Shown here in pieces: positions 45,865 to 54,723 of a DNA stretch of 61,923 bases. The translations under genes and the position numbers were made by a program. This DNA comes from Candidatus Poribacteria bacterium (GTDB lineage: Bacteria > Poribacteria > WGA-4E > WGA-3G). The number at the start of each line of letters is the position of its first letter. Within the stretch, counting starts at the first letter, position 1. Where the stretch lies: positions 1 through 61,923 of the forward strand of contig JAJDWI010000058.1 in assembly GCA_022825665.1 (NCBI GenBank). The letters are read 5' to 3'. Below the pieces are notes generated by a model. It saw only the letters and a list, made by a program, of their open reading frames with translations, was not told the DNA's origin and did not search any database.

Positions 45865-46814
45865 GCTTTTGTTCCTTCGGATGGTGAGAACAAACTAAAT
45901 TGTTGACTATCGGTAATGTTATTCCTTAGACCACTGTTATTGGCATAAAGGTGATGTTCAAGTCGTTCTGATTCATCACGTAGCAATTCAATAAAACGTG
46001 GCCGTGCTTCTGTCCATATTGATTCTGCCTCGTCAAGTGAAAGTCCTACTTTGCTAAGCCTCCATTCCACCTCTCTGTCCCACCATCGTGATGGCACTTG
46101 GTTATAAACGATACCACTTTCACAATAAAAACTAACCCAATTCAGTTGACGCCAAGGGAATCCCATCTCTTTTGCAAGTTTACTAATTACGGCTTTTCCT
46201 TGAGGAGTATGTCGATCCAACGCAATCCAAAACGGAAATTTTGATTCCTTTTTAATTCCTAACTGTAATTTCGGAAAACCATCCATTACAACTAAATATG
46301 CTGAAGCCTGTATAAATGCTCTATCCCAAGGCCATCCGCCTTTTCGATACGCTACAGAAGTTCGTTCTACGAAACGTTTAGTCATATCACATGAGCACTG
46401 AGAAGAAATCCATTTCCAATAATTATCTTTATTCTTAATTGCAGCACAAATATGTTTTATGTATGTATCATCATCTGAACCACTCAATACAGAATCGTCT
46501 CCTTCTGAGAGCGCGTAAGCAAGAGAACCAAGTCCAGCCGCATCTTTAAATTTTATGTATCGTGCTGCCTGACTGAGAATCTCTTGTGATGCTGTTTGTT
46601 GCATATCTCTTTTTTGGGGTAATTCCCATTCTCCCATGAGAGGCCAGCATTCTTCCGCGATGATAACACCCACCCGTTGTTTTAACCAATTAATATCTCC
46701 GATTTCATAGAGATGGTTTACTACTTTAACAACAAGATCGGATTCCCCACGGCGCACCGCTTTTTGAAGTAAGGATCTACAATCTTGGTGAGTATTTGGA
46801 TTCGCTTTACGCAT
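45861..46814 (-). CDS. Unknown protein inserted in the ATP synthase operon, N-terminus like clamp-loader collar domains
   Basis: In this 317-residue protein, residues about 10-60 (CRSLLQKAVRRGESDLVVKV, then VGVIIAEECWPLMGEW) resemble the helical C-terminal domain of RarA/MgsA-type clamp-loader-like ATPases (SALQKAIRRGD, later RRLxxIASEDxG), but no ATPase motifs are present. The rest has KGGWPWDRAFIQASAYLVV, FPFWIALDRHTPQGKAVI and a Trp-rich segment (VPSRWWDREVEWRLS). It is coupled by a four-base overlap to the following gene. Together they form a two-gene cassette, plausibly a toxin-antitoxin or defence pair, in the atp operon. The function is unproven. Confidence 0.7.
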   Translation of the reverse strand: MRKANPNTHQDCRSLLQKAVRRGESDLVVKVVNHLYEIGDINWLKQRVGVIIAEECWPLMGEWELPQKRDMQQTASQEILSQAARYIKFKDAAGLGSLAYALSEGDDSVLSGSDDDTYIKHICAAIKNKDNYWKWISSQCSCDMTKRFVERTSVAYRKGGWPWDRAFIQASAYLVVMDGFPKLQLGIKKESKFPFWIALDRHTPQGKAVISKLAKEMGFPWRQLNWVSFYCESGIVYNQVPSRWWDREVEWRLSKVGLSLDEAESIWTEARPRFIELLRDESERLEHHLYANNSGLRNNITDSQQFSLFSPSEGTKA

Positions 46815-46882
46815 CTATCTAACCTATTGTCAAAGATTGAGTAAGGACTATTAAGCTGTGTATGTTTACATTTTGTTTGTTG

Positions 46883-47761
46883 TTAACCTTCTAACGCGGC
46901 TGCGCCACTGACTATTTCTGAAATTTCTGTTGTAATCTGTGTCTGACGTGCTCTATTGCGTTGTAGGACTAATTCATCAATGAGTTCTTTTGCTTTTTGT
47001 GTTGCGTTTTCCATCGCTGCCATTCGTGCTGCTTGCTCTGCTGCATTTGAGTCTAAAAGCACTTTCCACATTTGCATATTTAAATCTTTATGGAGTAACA
47101 TTTCGAATAACTCCACCTGTCCCGGTTCATAGATATAGTCAAGGAATAAAGAATCCCCTTCTGGTTCTATCGGTTCTAAAGGCAACAACTGTTCTACAAG
47201 CACCGTCTGAAGAATAGCAGATTTGAAGTTGTTATATATAACCTCAACCTTGTCAATCGTTTTGTCAACATAGAGATGTTCAAACTCTTGGACAACATCA
47301 ACAGCGGTCTGAAATTCAAGTTGACGGAATATATTGATATAAGAGTCCGTTATGTCGTAACCACGTCTCTCAAAATGCTCTTGAGTCCGTCTACCTATAC
47401 AGATAAGTGTTACATCTGCCCCAGTTTCTTCGTAGTGCTGTATACGTTCAGTTGTAGTGCGTATGACATTACTGTTGAAACTACCACATAGCCCGCGATC
47501 TCCCGAAACAGAGATGATACAGACATGTTTGACTTCGCGCTCCTCAAGTAGCGGATGTGTTAATGCCTCTTCCTCAACGTTCATCTGCGAAATAAGATGA
47601 CCGAGAATAGTATTAAGTTTTTCTGCATAAGGACGCGTTGCCATGATATTCTCTTGGGCACGTCGGAGCCGTGCTGCAGCAACGACTCGCATCGCATCTG
47701 TAACTTGCTCAATATTCTTAATGCTGGCGATACGCCGCCGTATTTCTCGTAACGTAGCCAT
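46883..47761 (-). CDS. atpG: ATP synthase gamma subunit
   Basis: The 292-residue central stalk subunit has the N-terminal helix (TLREIRRRIASIKNIEQVTDAMRVVAAARLRRAQ), the HVCIISVSGDRGLCGSFNSNV core, and the C-terminal helix (ARMAAMENATQKAKELIDEL, then RNRARQTQITTEISEIVSGA). It transmits rotation between the c-ring and the F1 head. It lies two bases after atpA. A 68-base gap separates it from the inserted cassette downstream. Confidence 0.97.
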   Translation of the reverse strand: MATLREIRRRIASIKNIEQVTDAMRVVAAARLRRAQENIMATRPYAEKLNTILGHLISQMNVEEEALTHPLLEEREVKHVCIISVSGDRGLCGSFNSNVIRTTTERIQHYEETGADVTLICIGRRTQEHFERRGYDITDSYINIFRQLEFQTAVDVVQEFEHLYVDKTIDKVEVIYNNFKSAILQTVLVEQLLPLEPIEPEGDSLFLDYIYEPGQVELFEMLLHKDLNMQMWKVLLDSNAAEQAARMAAMENATQKAKELIDELVLQRNRARQTQITTEISEIVSGAAALEG

Positions 47762-47763
47762 TG

Positions 47764-49374
47764 TTATTCACCTTCAGGTGCTGTCTCGGTATCTGTCTGT
47801 TCTTCCTCTGCGGAGGATTCTTCGGATGACACCGCTTCTATTTGTGCTGATGGTGTCTCACTCCAATTTTCCATGAATGCCTTTACAGCAGCATGCATAG
47901 TTTCAAGTAATTCATCACCTAACAGACCGGTTTCTGCGATTTCAGCAAGGAGTTCTGCATGATTCCTGTCAAGATATTGTAGGAATTCAGACTCAAATCT
48001 CGCAACTTCCGATTCAGGAACTTCGTCTAAATAGCCATTTGTGCCACAGAAGATTGAAGCGACTTCCCGCTCAACAGGCATCGGTTCATATTGCGGTTGT
48101 TTCAGCAATTCCACGAGACGTGTCCCTCGTGTAAGAAGAGATTGTGTTGCCGCATCCAAATCAGATCCAAATTGTGCGAAAGCAGCAACTTCTCGGAAAC
48201 TCGCAAGATCAAGCTTCAGGGTCCCCGCAACTTCATCCGATTTCATCGCCTTAACTTGTGCATCCCCTCCCACTCGCGATACAGATGTACCGACATCTAT
48301 GGCAGGTCTAACACCTTGGTTAAACAGATCCGTAGTCAAATATATCTGTCCATCGGTAATAGAGATAACATTCGTTGGGATATAAGTCGTCAAATCCCCT
48401 TCAAAAATTTCAATAATCGGCAACGCAGTCAGAGAACCGCCACCCAAGTCATCGCTAAGTTTTGCTGCGCGTTCTAACAAACGTGAGTGTAGATAGAACA
48501 CATCACCCGGATATGCCTCACGACCCGGAGGTCTACGGGAAAGCAGTGACATCTGTCGGTATGCCCACGCATGTTTCGTCAAGTCATCGTAGATGATAAG
48601 TGCGTGTTTACCGTTATGACAGAAGTATTCCGCCATTGATGTTCCTGAATAAGGAGCGAGATATTGTAGCGGAGAGGGCGCGCTTGCTGGAGCAGAAACA
48701 ATGGTGGTATATTCCAGTGCATTATGTTCACGAAGCGTATTCGCTACTTGCGCCAACGTAGAACCTTTTTGACCGATAGCAACATAGATACAATAAACAT
48801 CTGTGTTCTTTTGACTAAGTATAGCGTCTATAGCAATCGCAGTTTTTCCTGTTCGTCGGTCACCGATGATGAGTTCTCGTTGTCCTCTACCAATTGGTGT
48901 TAAACTGTCAATAGCTTTTAAGCCGGTATAAAGTGGTTCACTGACGGGTTGACGTTGAACGATACCTAACCCTTTCTGTTCCACGGGGAGTCTATGTTCA
49001 GTTTGGATATCTCCCAACCCATCAATAGGTTGTCCAAGTGCATCAACGATTCGTCCGAGGAGTGCTTCACCTACTGGGACTTCTGGAAGCCTACCCGTGC
49101 GTTTGACAGTGTCGCCTTCATGTATAAGTTGGTCTTCTCCAAACAGCACACAACCGACGTTGTCTTCTTCAAGGTTGAAAGCGATTCCGTAAATATCGTT
49201 CGGGAATTCAATCATTTCACTTGCCATCGCGTTAGCAAGTCCATGAACCCGCGCGATACCATCGCCTACCTCCAGCACAGTACCGGAGTCATAGACATCC
49301 ACGTCCTGTTCAAATTGTTGGAGTTGTTGTTTAAGGATATTTGATATTTCGTCCGGACGGACTTCTCTTGCCAT
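47764..49374 (-). CDS. atpA: ATP synthase alpha subunit
   Basis: The 536-residue protein has Walker [55 protein letters not shown] and the [18 protein letters not shown] region ([15 protein letters not shown]). It is the non-catalytic nucleotide-binding subunit of F1. A Ser/Glu/Thr-rich acidic tail of about 25 residues after the usual C-terminus is an extra. It lies between atpH (175 bases away, with a repeat between) and atpG. Confidence 0.98.
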   Translation of the reverse strand: MAREVRPDEISNILKQQLQQFEQDVDVYDSGTVLEVGDGIARVHGLANAMASEMIEFPNDIYGIAFNLEEDNVGCVLFGEDQLIHEGDTVKRTGRLPEVPVGEALLGRIVDALGQPIDGLGDIQTEHRLPVEQKGLGIVQRQPVSEPLYTGLKAIDSLTPIGRGQRELIIGDRRTGKTAIAIDAILSQKNTDVYCIYVAIGQKGSTLAQVANTLREHNALEYTTIVSAPASAPSPLQYLAPYSGTSMAEYFCHNGKHALIIYDDLTKHAWAYRQMSLLSRRPPGREAYPGDVFYLHSRLLERAAKLSDDLGGGSLTALPIIEIFEGDLTTYIPTNVISITDGQIYLTTDLFNQGVRPAIDVGTSVSRVGGDAQVKAMKSDEVAGTLKLDLASFREVAAFAQFGSDLDAATQSLLTRGTRLVELLKQPQYEPMPVEREVASIFCGTNGYLDEVPESEVARFESEFLQYLDRNHAELLAEIAETGLLGDELLETMHAAVKAFMENWSETPSAQIEAVSSEESSAEEEQTDTETAPEGE

Positions 49375-49465
49375 ATTTTCAATCCTCTATGGGTTCGCAA
49401 TTGTCTTCATTTATAGAGTATAAAATCAAGTGAACATATTCTTAGGATTTATAGCGTTTGTAGTC

Positions 49466-49481
49466 GCGCAATTCATTGCGC
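49466..49481. repeat. GCGCAATTCATTGCGC palindrome inside the atp operon
   Basis: This palindrome, embedded in TTTGTAGTCGCGCAATTCAT, lies in the atpH-atpA gap. The same longer string (GTAGTCGCGCAATTCATTGC) recurs at about 57619 and 58013, and with one change at 53268. Confidence 0.7.
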
Positions 49482-49549
49482 CCTTACATTACATTTATAG
49501 TTGGGAAACCTGTGAGTTACGTGGAATTTACTACAATATGTACAGTAGG

Positions 49550-50089
49550 TTATCCTTTTGCAAGTTGCTTTTTCAATCGTTGTAGTTGTGTCGCGACGCT
49601 TGCATCAAAAACGGTGTCGCCTAACTGCACTATAAACCCGCCTTGAATCCGTTCATCAGTTTCGGTTTCCAACCGCACCTGTTTGCCCGAATATGCACTT
49701 AATTGCTGTACAAGCCTTTGTTCTTGGTCTTGTGTTATCGCTACTGCTGTCGTCACTTTTGCGACAATCCTACCAGCAGCTTCATCAACGATCTCTGCAA
49801 ACACATCCATTATTGCCACAAGATAACGTTCACGCTGCTTTTGTGCAAGAAGTTTGAAGAAATTAAGTGTCAAAGGATGCATTCCATCTGAAAAAAGCTG
49901 CTGAAATGTGTCACTTTTGATTTGCGGTGATAGCAGAGGTGTGTTGATAAATTGTTTCAATTCCTCTGACTGTTCAATCAACGCTTGCATCTTTTCAATA
50001 TCAGTAATGATAGATGATAAAGCATTCTGTTCGACAGCTGCTTCATATAAGGCGCGAGCATAAGGTTTTGCGACCCGAATGTCTCTCAT
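49550..50089 (-). CDS. atpH: ATP synthase delta subunit
   Basis: The 179-residue protein has AKPYARALYEAAVEQNAL, FINTPLLSPQIKSDTFQQLF, LTLNFFKLLAQKQRERYL and the C-terminal DERIQGGFIVQLGDTVFDASV, the full AtpH pattern. It forms the top of the peripheral stalk joining alpha and b. It lies about 50 bases after atpF. Confidence 0.95.
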   Translation of the reverse strand: MRDIRVAKPYARALYEAAVEQNALSSIITDIEKMQALIEQSEELKQFINTPLLSPQIKSDTFQQLFSDGMHPLTLNFFKLLAQKQRERYLVAIMDVFAEIVDEAAGRIVAKVTTAVAITQDQEQRLVQQLSAYSGKQVRLETETDERIQGGFIVQLGDTVFDASVATQLQRLKKQLAKG

Positions 50090-50138
50090 TGTTCGTTTTC
50101 ACCTATAAAGAATAACGATCAAAAGTAGTTTGAAAGCT

Positions 50139-50729
50139 TTACTGAGGTGTATCCGTTGATAATCTGCTAATGGATGCATCAATGATATTGTGGTGTCTCT
50201 CTGGGTTGAGTTCTGCACTTATAATTTTTCCGGCTGCATCAATAGCGAGTTCAGCAACAACACCGCGCAGTTCAGAAATAGCGTCATCTTTTTCACGCTG
50301 AATCTCAGCACGGGCTCTTGTAATCTCATCTGCCGCTTCTTGCCGCGCTTGATCGACGATTTGCTGTCGTTCTGCATTACCCTGATCAATAGCAGCTTGG
50401 ATCTTGGCTTGCGACTCATTTTCAATATCACCTAAACGTTGCCGTGTTTCAGCAGTAAGTCGGTCCAATTCTTCTCTGTCAGTTTTGAGTTGTTCTATCT
50501 GCAAGTTGATTTCGTTGCGACGTTCCTCTAAGAGTCCACCGACTTTACCGAAAACGAATATCCGTAAAACAAGAAGCACCACAAGAAAACCGAGCACCTG
50601 TACCAGAATGGTCTTTGGATCAATACCGAGGTCCGACAATAATCCGCCTCCAGCAGGAGCCTCAGCGGCGAATACACTTGTTACACAAACACCCATTAGA
50701 ATAAGACAACATGTATATAATTTTTTCAT
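50139..50729 (-). CDS. atpF: ATP synthase b subunit
   Basis: The 196-residue protein has two hydrophobic segments: a signal-like N-terminus (LYTCCLILMGVCVTSVFAAE) and the real membrane anchor (ILVQVLGFLVVLLVLRIFVF). The long charged helix that follows (ERRNEINLQIEQLKTDREEL onward) is the dimeric peripheral stalk. Only one b-type gene is present, so a b2 homodimer is expected. The signal-like leader is unusual for AtpF and matches that of AtpB in the same operon. Confidence 0.95.
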   Translation of the reverse strand: MKKLYTCCLILMGVCVTSVFAAEAPAGGGLLSDLGIDPKTILVQVLGFLVVLLVLRIFVFGKVGGLLEERRNEINLQIEQLKTDREELDRLTAETRQRLGDIENESQAKIQAAIDQGNAERQQIVDQARQEAADEITRARAEIQREKDDAISELRGVVAELAIDAAGKIISAELNPERHHNIIDASISRLSTDTPQ

Positions 50730-50808
50730 AAACGGTCTCTACATAGTAAACATGTAATACGTAGTAGGAAATAGTCAATCCACACAAATAACCTGTAATG
50801 TATTGATA

Positions 50809-50824
50809 CCCCAACATGTTGGGG
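50809..50824. repeat. CCCCAACATGTTGGGG palindrome between atpF and atpE
   Basis: The perfect 16-base palindrome is followed about 15 bases on by a second, partial copy (ACCCAACATGTTAGA near 50841). In the transcript it would form stable hairpins in the spacer just after atpE, a spot where processing often sets subunit ratios. Confidence 0.65.
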
Positions 50825-50878
50825 CAGTAACTGTTTAGATACCCAACATGTTAGAGTCAAGTATTTATTAATGTTAGT

Positions 50879-51205
50879 CTATTCAAGGGATGCATTGTTA
50901 TCACTTGCTGGTGCTTCGCGTGCAGCTTCTATTGCTTCTTGTACATCAATTGTGTCTGGATTTACATCAACACCGGGGAGTTTTGGAAGTAAAAGAAAGA
51001 ACATGAGCAACGCATAAATTACGAGTGATTCAATGAGTGCCAAACCGATAATCATTGCAGTTTGAATTTTCGCTGCTGATTCCGGTTGACGTGCAATACC
51101 TTCCAGAGCGGTACTTGTAGCGGCACCTTGTGCTCTTGAAGCAAAAATAACAGCGATCGGCAATCCTAAAGTTACGCCAAACGCTAACACTGCTAAGTAA
51201 ATCAT
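50879..51205 (-). CDS. atpE: ATP synthase c subunit with Na+-type binding residues
   Basis: The ATG at 51205 is chosen: AAGGAGG lies nine bases before it, and the frame's earlier start lacks one. The roughly 108-residue hairpin has helix 1, the polar loop ARQPE and helix 2 with the ion-binding E59. Q26, E59, S60 and Y64 occupy the places of the sodium ligands Q32, E65, S66 and Y70 of Ilyobacter, with the same spacing. The Gly-x-Gly pattern of helix 1 is degenerate (G10, G14, P16, A18, A22). About 30 acidic residues after helix 2 are extra. The ring may carry Na+. Confidence 0.93.
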   Translation of the reverse strand: MIYLAVLAFGVTLGLPIAVIFASRAQGAATSTALEGIARQPESAAKIQTAMIIGLALIESLVIYALLMFFLLLPKLPGVDVNPDTIDVQEAIEAAREAPASDNNASLE

Positions 51206-51259
51206 GAAATGTCCTCCTTGGACAGAAATGGACAAGATAACACTTGTCAAATATAAGAG

Positions 51260-52144
51260 TTAATGATGCGCTTCATGCGCTTCGTCATGGTGCTCTATAA
51301 ACAGCACTATATATATAGTTGTTAAGAGTGTGAAAACGAACGCTTGTAGAAGTCCCCCAAACATAGCAAAAAACATCATTGGCACTTGAACCGGTATCGG
51401 TAGGAAAAAAGACCCAACGGAGATAATGCCAAGTCCTGTAAGTTGAATAACAACTGATTTTTCTCCAAAGATATTCCCAAATAGACGGATAGCAAGTGAC
51501 CCAGCACGTGACAACTGCGCAACTACCTCAATAGGAAACATTAAAAATCCCAACCACGTAGGATTCCCAATCAAATGTTTCAGATAACCTCCGAACCCAT
51601 TTTCTTTGATGGCGATAATCTGAACACCGATTACAGCGGTTAATCCGAGGGCAAGTGTTGTATTGAGATCTGCTGTTGGGGCTTGAAAACCTGGGATGAG
51701 CCCTATATAGTTTAGTGAGAGTATGAAAATAAAAAACGAACCTACAAAAGGTAGATATTTTTTACCGTCTTCCCCCAAGATACCACCGAAGAAATCCGTT
51801 ATTCCACCAACAAATACTTCTAATAACGTCTGTGCATTTCCTTCAGGAATCCGCTTCAATTTGCGGGTTGCAAAAAAGAAAAGTACAGTTAATAAAACAA
51901 CTACAAATAATGTGTTGGGGATTAAGTCTGGTTGATGCCATACACCAGGTTCAGGAATTATATTATTTGGTAATAACTGTGATATAGGAGAGAACCACGA
52001 ACGGTAACCGTAGTGTTCTATGGGGGTTTTACCATGTTCATCCGCGTGAGATTCATCTGCATAAGTATCTGCTTCTGCGAATGTGCCAGCCATTGCTATA
52101 AAAGAGAGAGCAACGACCAAGCAAATAAACGAAATTTTTTTCAT
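51260..52144 (-). CDS. atpB: ATP synthase a subunit
   Basis: The 294-residue membrane protein begins with a signal-like leader (FICLVVALSFIAMAGTFAEA) and a His/Asp-rich stretch, then the canonical helices. The essential Arg lies in SRAGSLAIRLFGNIFGEK, and LPFVGSFFIFILSLNYIGLIPG and FVFTLLTTIYIVLFI are standard. The C-terminus ends HHDEAHEAHH. It forms the ion half-channels against the c-ring. The gene lies between atpI and atpE. Confidence 0.97.
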   Translation of the reverse strand: MKKISFICLVVALSFIAMAGTFAEADTYADESHADEHGKTPIEHYGYRSWFSPISQLLPNNIIPEPGVWHQPDLIPNTLFVVVLLTVLFFFATRKLKRIPEGNAQTLLEVFVGGITDFFGGILGEDGKKYLPFVGSFFIFILSLNYIGLIPGFQAPTADLNTTLALGLTAVIGVQIIAIKENGFGGYLKHLIGNPTWLGFLMFPIEVVAQLSRAGSLAIRLFGNIFGEKSVVIQLTGLGIISVGSFFLPIPVQVPMMFFAMFGGLLQAFVFTLLTTIYIVLFIEHHDEAHEAHH

Positions 52145-52196
52145 CTTGTATTGTTGACTTTTTAGATGTGGGTTATATTCTTCACCTATGTATATT

Positions 52197-52604
52197 TTAA
52201 GGTTGTTCAGGATCTTTATTTCTAAGAATTGTTATCATCAAACCGACTGCTTTAATGATAATAGCAACTTGTACTAAAACTATTCCTCCACCGAATGCAT
52301 ATATATTCAACCACTTCATTTGAAACAAAAAATAGAGAAGTACACCCAGTATTGTATATTTTCCGAGTGCGATAAATCCAAGCAAATACTTCGTTTTCTG
52401 TGTTTTCCCTGGTCGCAACAGTCTGCGTATCACGAATTCAATCGACCAAAACATACTCAGACCAATAGCACTACCGATTAAAAAACTTGGAAGTGTAGCA
52501 CGTTTGATGACTAACAACACTACAGCAATTGCAACTGTAAGGAAGATTGTTACGACATAAACGTGACGAATAAATCGGTCACCAAATTCAAGCGTGGGAC
52601 CCAT
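52197..52604 (-). CDS. atpI: ATP synthase subunit I (AtpI-like)
   Basis: The 135-residue protein has four predicted helices (VYVVTIFLTVAIAVVLLVI; LPSFLIGSAIGLSMFWSIEF; YTILGVLLYFLFQM; AFGGGIVLVQVAIIIKAVGL), the size and place of AtpI, which helps c-ring assembly. It lies between the AtpZ-like gene and atpB. The sequence itself is weakly conserved, so position carries much of the call. Confidence 0.8.
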   Translation of the reverse strand: MGPTLEFGDRFIRHVYVVTIFLTVAIAVVLLVIKRATLPSFLIGSAIGLSMFWSIEFVIRRLLRPGKTQKTKYLLGFIALGKYTILGVLLYFLFQMKWLNIYAFGGGIVLVQVAIIIKAVGLMITILRNKDPEQP

Positions 52605-52662
52605 TTAAGTAGGTGACTCCTTTGTCAAAATACCAACGAATCAATGTTGATTCTCAATAGTT

Positions 52663-52962
52663 TCAAGGGTTGTTTTCTTCAGTTTCTTGATCTTGCTGTG
52701 CAGCGTCTCGTTTCTGTTTTTCCATACGTTCCAGTTGCCGGTTCCACCGTGCTACTGAACGGAACATTTCAATGAAACCTGCAGCGGTTCCAATCGCAAA
52801 ACCAATATACGACCCGATATCAGCGTTGCCTAATTTGCCTCCAACCCACTTACCTCCGAAGAAACCGATAACAATAGCGAGCGCAAGTGTTATCCCTATT
52901 GAGGCGAGGTCAAACATTCCAACATTTTCACGGTTGAATTGGTCTAACCGACGTTTAAACAT
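52663..52962 (-). CDS. AtpZ/AtpI-family small membrane protein
   Basis: The ATG at 52962 is preferred because GGGAG precedes it; the frame opens 18 codons earlier. The roughly 99-residue protein has two helices (LASIGITLALAIVIGFFGG; IGSYIGFAIGTAAGFIEMFR) with the GxxxG-rich pattern of AtpZ, and a charged Gln/Glu tail. It is the first gene of the ATP synthase operon, just after a strong promoter. AtpZ proteins are thought to aid assembly or Mg2+ uptake. Confidence 0.82.
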   Translation of the reverse strand: MFKRRLDQFNRENVGMFDLASIGITLALAIVIGFFGGKWVGGKLGNADIGSYIGFAIGTAAGFIEMFRSVARWNRQLERMEKQKRDAAQQDQETEENNP

Positions 52963-53024
52963 TGCGGTTACTCCCGTAAATGAAAATGATATGAGGGTAT
53001 GTTCCACCTTAAGCAACGGTATAT

Positions 53025-53053
53025 ATTATACTATATGATTTATGTTAATGCAA
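53025..53053 (-). promoter_or_regulatory. Promoter of the ATP synthase operon
   Basis: On the minus strand TTGCAT (53053-53048), a 17-base spacer and a perfect TATAAT (53030-53025) lie about 60 bases before the atpZ-like start. The sequence around it is AT-rich. Confidence 0.75.
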
Positions 53054-53584
53054 AAATATTGGGATTTATTCAAGTTAAGTTTGTATCAATATTACAACGA
53101 CATAAAGACATGCAAGATAAAGAAACTTACTGCTATCGTAGTGTTAAGAGCATCAAAGATAAATAACGGATTTCCGTATCCTACTATTTAATTGTATAGT
53201 AGTTTGCCATTTTGTGTACCTAATATCAATTCTGTATAATAACTTCTCATTAACAAAATACGCGTTCGTAGTCGTGCAATTCATTGCTAAATCAACGCTA
53301 AATGCGCTTTTGGCATTTGTCGACTCGGACATTATCGTAGGGGCGAGGTTTCCCGTCCGTATTCTCTTATACAGTCTTGTAGGTCGGAGCGAGCGTATCA
53401 ACCTCCGACATGGGAACTCAATGAAATGATACGGGTCGGAGGGTGCTGTTCTCGCTTCGACCTACGATCCTAATTCTTATCCTTCACATTTGTGATAAAA
53501 TATGGCAGAATTCTTGAAAACTAATAACCCCGCATTTACATCAGGGTTATTTAGTTTTATAAAATTATAGTTGACGAGTTTTAC
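53054..53584. other. Repeat-bearing spacer between the atp operon and an IS
   Basis: The spacer contains a block of dispersed repeats (53268-53466), but no gene. Small frames over it encode only repeat translations shared with similar blocks at 57.6 and 59.8 kb. Confidence 0.6.
53268..53466. repeat. Composite dispersed repeat block
   Basis: The order is GTAGTCGTGCAATTCATTGC, then a GACATTATCGTAGGGGCGAG unit, a CGTATTCTCTTATACAGTCT unit and GTAGGTCGGAGCGAGCG...CTCCGACATG, followed by a partial second copy. The same units in the same order recur at 57619-57730 and, without the first, at 59780-59861. Confidence 0.75.
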
Positions 53585-54464
53585 TACAGCGTATCTCATA
53601 AATATTTTAATGACATCCGTCCGCAAGCAAGAAATGCAAAACCTAAATAATTTTCAGCATAATATTCCCAACGAACGACTAAACACCGAAAATCCTCTAA
53701 CCAACTGAAAATCTTTCTACTTTGAAACGGCGTTTATATCGGCGTCCACGCCGACCATCCTGTGTCGCCTGTTTTTTGCGATTCTTTTTATGAGGTGATA
53801 CCATTTCAATACCACGCTCCCTCAAAGACGCATCTAAAGGATCAGAGTCATAGACTTTATCCCCAATCAACACTGCGGGGAGTTCGGATGTCCAACAGGC
53901 ATCCAAGGTCGATTCAACCAAGCGCACTTCATGACAAGAAGCATCTGAAATCAGAACACTCACAGGTCTACCGCGTTTCTCTGTAATCGCCATGAGTTTT
54001 GTCCCTTTGCCACACTTCGTTGGACCAACACAAGTGCCACCTTTCTTGGCAGGCACGAATTTCGCATCAATACAACATTCACTCACATTTATTTTTTTTC
54101 GTTTTTCAAGCATTTCTGTGAGTGCCATTTGAACTTTTTCAAGCGTTCCATCCGAGGACCATTGCTGAAAACAACGATGACAAGTTTGATAAGGCGGATA
54201 CTTTTCTGGTAAATCCCGCCAAGGGGCTCCTGTCCGCAATACCCAAAGTACACCATCTAACACTTCTCTATTACCATGCCAAGGTCTGCCTTGTTTACCC
54301 GAAGGCAGTTCTTGCATTAGGGGTTCAATAATCTTCCATTCCTTATCACTTAATTCCATTCAAATCATCTCCTGACTCATCGTAGAAATACAAATAGTTT
54401 AGCAGGCATAGTGAGTAATTAAAAGAAAAATTCAAACCAATTAATATTTATGAGATACACTGTA
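53585..54464 (-). mobile_element. IS5-like insertion sequence, about 880 bp
   Basis: Terminal inverted repeats start TACAG(C/T)GTATCTCATAAA and continue to about 22 bases with a single mismatch, at 53585 and 54464. One frameshifted transposase gene fills the inside. The outermost TA on each side could instead be a 2-bp target duplication, with the repeats starting CAG. No longer duplication is visible. Confidence 0.85.
53596..54359 (-). pseudogene. IS5-family transposase with one frameshift
   Basis: The first frame runs 220 residues (54359-53697): ELSDKEWKIIEPLMQELPSG, WVLRTGAPWRDLPEKYPPYQ, a DDE-type Asp in CIDAKFV, a second in LIGDKVYDSDPLD, then KRRFKVERF. There it stops early, but one frame over continues WLEDFRCLVVRWEYYAENYL, then GFAFLACGRMSLKYL to a stop at 53596-53598. 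This is the expected end, including the last catalytic Glu region (KVERFFSWLEDF). A T has been lost after VERF. The element is probably immobile unless a programmed shift occurs. Confidence 0.85.
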
Positions 54465-54490
54465 TAAGCATTACCTCTTATTTCAGAAGT

Positions 54491-54700
54491 TCATGGTGTA
54501 AGTGGCGTTTTATATTCAGGGTTTGGATGTCTATGAAGTGTTGGATAGTGAAAATCATCTGAACGTTTTCGAAAAATATGTTCTGCAGCTGAGGAGGCTT
54601 CTTTCATTATTTCACCAAGCGTTTGATTTACTTTTTGTATCTCCCATTTACTTTTTTTTATTTCAATAGTATACCCGCTAATTGACATTATTGACATCAT
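54491..54700 (-). CDS. Small hypothetical protein next to the protease
   Basis: This is a 69-residue protein. AAGGAA lies about ten bases before the ATG at 54700, and the gene starts 24 bases after the end of the trypsin/TPR gene, so co-transcription is likely. The sequence is amphipathic in its first half (EIKKSKWEIQKVNQTLGEIM), ending in a His/Pro-rich tail. No family is recognised. It could be a partner of the protease. Confidence 0.5.
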   Translation of the reverse strand: MMSIMSISGYTIEIKKSKWEIQKVNQTLGEIMKEASSAAEHIFRKRSDDFHYPTLHRHPNPEYKTPLTP

Positions 54701-54723
54701 ATCTGATTTCCTTATAATAAGAG

